Source: Gambelia wislizenii (Eukaryota > Chordata > Lepidosauria > Squamata > Crotaphytidae). Taken from it: 64,000 nt of DNA. Of this stretch, positions 62,607 to 64,000 are shown piece after piece. Each line of letters starts with the position of its first letter. The first letter of the stretch is position 1. The DNA is taken from NCBI GenBank assembly GCA_030847615.1, contig JAUMIR010000004.1, forward strand, positions 73,997,001 to 74,061,000, given 5' to 3'. The notes beneath the pieces are model-generated. The model saw only the letters and a program-made list of their open reading frames with translations, had not been told where the DNA came from and searched no databases. A program made the position numbers and the translations under genes.

Positions 62607-64000
62607 ATGTCAAGTTCATATCTATGAAGGACAGCATGATAGGGCATCACAGATAAAAGCAGGTTGAAAAACAAAGATTCCTCACACTGATTATTCACTA
62701 GGGAAAAAAATGCCCAGGGTAGGCCCAATGTGTGGAATTAGGACCTGGGATAGTCTGGCACCAGTATCAAATGAAGAAGCATAGGGCTGATGTTTTGAGT
62801 AAGACAGGACATTTGGAAACAAAACAAGGTAAAAAAAAACCTAGCACTTAGGAAAGCAACAGAATGGCAAAAATTGCTAATACAAAGTACCTTTTAAAAA
62901 AATTTCACATTGCCATAGTCTACACACTAATGCCCTCATTACTTCATTCTGTCCACTTGCCACCCACAAGTGTATTAGTATACCCTTCACAATAGAATTT
63001 GGATTTTTTTTAAATAATGCATTAAAATAATTTTAATCACTATTTTTTAAAAAAACTTTCCAAAATATTTGAGATTTTTGTTACATCAAAAATGAACACA
63101 ATTACCAGTCATTGCATTGTATCATGAAAGCAATACCATTAAGTTCTCATTACTCCAAAAATTAGCACATTAGAGGAAATTTATCACTTGCCATGTGTTA
63201 TTTCCAAGTTTCCTGTTCTACTCCCCCCACCCACAAATGTATGGAGGGTGAAAAGTACCAGAGAATAGTCATTTAAAATATTTTTCTATCCTTCTGTCTA
63301 GGTAAGAAGAAAAAACATATTATTAGTGAGGTATCATGGATGGCATTGCGTGCCAATGATCCTCAGAGACAAATCTAGACAGTAGTAGATTTTGTTACAC
63401 TACTTGTATACTTTCATTCCTGAGATTCAAAGAAGACACATGTGGCCCTCATTCTCATCCTCCTCCTTGAATTCCTAGTAGCTTATTAGAGACTTGGTTC
63501 AGACTGTCTCAAAATGGAGTTGTCCACTCTGTTTTAGAGGGACAGGGTGTGGTTTCCCCTTCATTCAATTCATAAACAAATATGGTCAAGCGGAAGGCCC
63601 AATAGATTCACATTCTCTGTTCTGGAAAGATATCTGCTTAGACAGGCTTCCCCATGCTGTCATAGTCCACTTTATAGCCATAGATTCTCTATAATGCTAT
63701 ACCTTTTGTTCTTTAGTTATATCTTGTTTTGTTACCTTAATTTAAAAAGAGGGACAGGGTGCACAAAAATGAGAAACCTCTCAGATGCTTTTTATGTTTA
63801 GTTTTTAAAATGACAACATAGATAAGGAAAACATTTAGATAAAACGAGTATCAACATTATCAGTTAAACAATGTACAAGGAGAAAATCCATAAAATTGCT
63901 TATAGCAGGGGAAAGTGTTTAAATCTACTGATATCCAAGTTATATATAGCTCCATAAACTCAATAAGATGGCATTGGTAAAATATGTGTCTTTCACTGTT
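62607..64000. other. Unassigned, AT-rich
   Basis: No gene or repeat family recognised to the end of the window. Confidence 0.4.

Overview
The window looks like intergenic or intronic DNA from a non-avian reptile, most likely a squamate (lizard). I recognise no host protein-coding exon, rRNA or intact tRNA gene. The lineage call is an inference from the repeat mix: CR1, L2, Bov-B (RTE) and L1 LINEs; tRNA-derived and 5S rRNA-derived SINEs with a Bov-B-like tail; a Penelope-like element with a GIY-YIG endonuclease; a non-autonomous Helitron; and many hAT-like, mariner-like and palindromic DNA transposons.

Layout. 1-6.3 kb: a 12-bp-TSD LINE fragment, then an old plus-strand CR1/L3 element cut apart by a Penelope fold-back, an LTR-like insertion, a tRNA-SINE and a 5S-SINE. 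8.4-12.3 kb: a hAT relic, two tail-to-tail copies of a LINE with a C-terminal zinc finger, and a Bov-B fragment. 12.9-17.3 kb: a frameshifted CR1 and an L2 split by a 1.3-kb terminal-inverted-repeat element. 17.5-25.2 kb: palindromic MITEs, two Helitron copies (one with a 28-bp minisatellite), a CR1 with a duplicated catalytic box, a hAT and a tRNA-SINE. 27-34.7 kb: a truncated L1 inside a hAT MITE, the Penelope relic, a nest of inverted-repeat transposons carrying a copia-type gag fragment, a complete hAT MITE and an L1 ORF1 relic. 36-40.3 kb: mariner/pogo-like MITEs, L2 pieces and a fold-back element.

40,443-47,660 is the highlight: a full-length L1 of about 7.2 kb with open ORF1 (376 aa) and ORF2 (1,247 aa), all catalytic motifs, a poly(A) signal, an A-rich tail and a perfect 18-bp target-site duplication. 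It appears young and possibly retrotransposition-competent. 48-64 kb holds more MITEs, SINEs, L2 and CR1 tails, a solo LTR inside a CR1, and repeat-poor stretches that may hold conserved non-coding elements.

The elements interact as parasites and hosts: Bov-B probably supplies the machinery for both SINE types, which share its 3' tail; L1-type insertions leave A-tails and TSDs; nested insertions give a relative age order. I see no previously undescribed multi-gene system; the novelty is in element structure and nesting.
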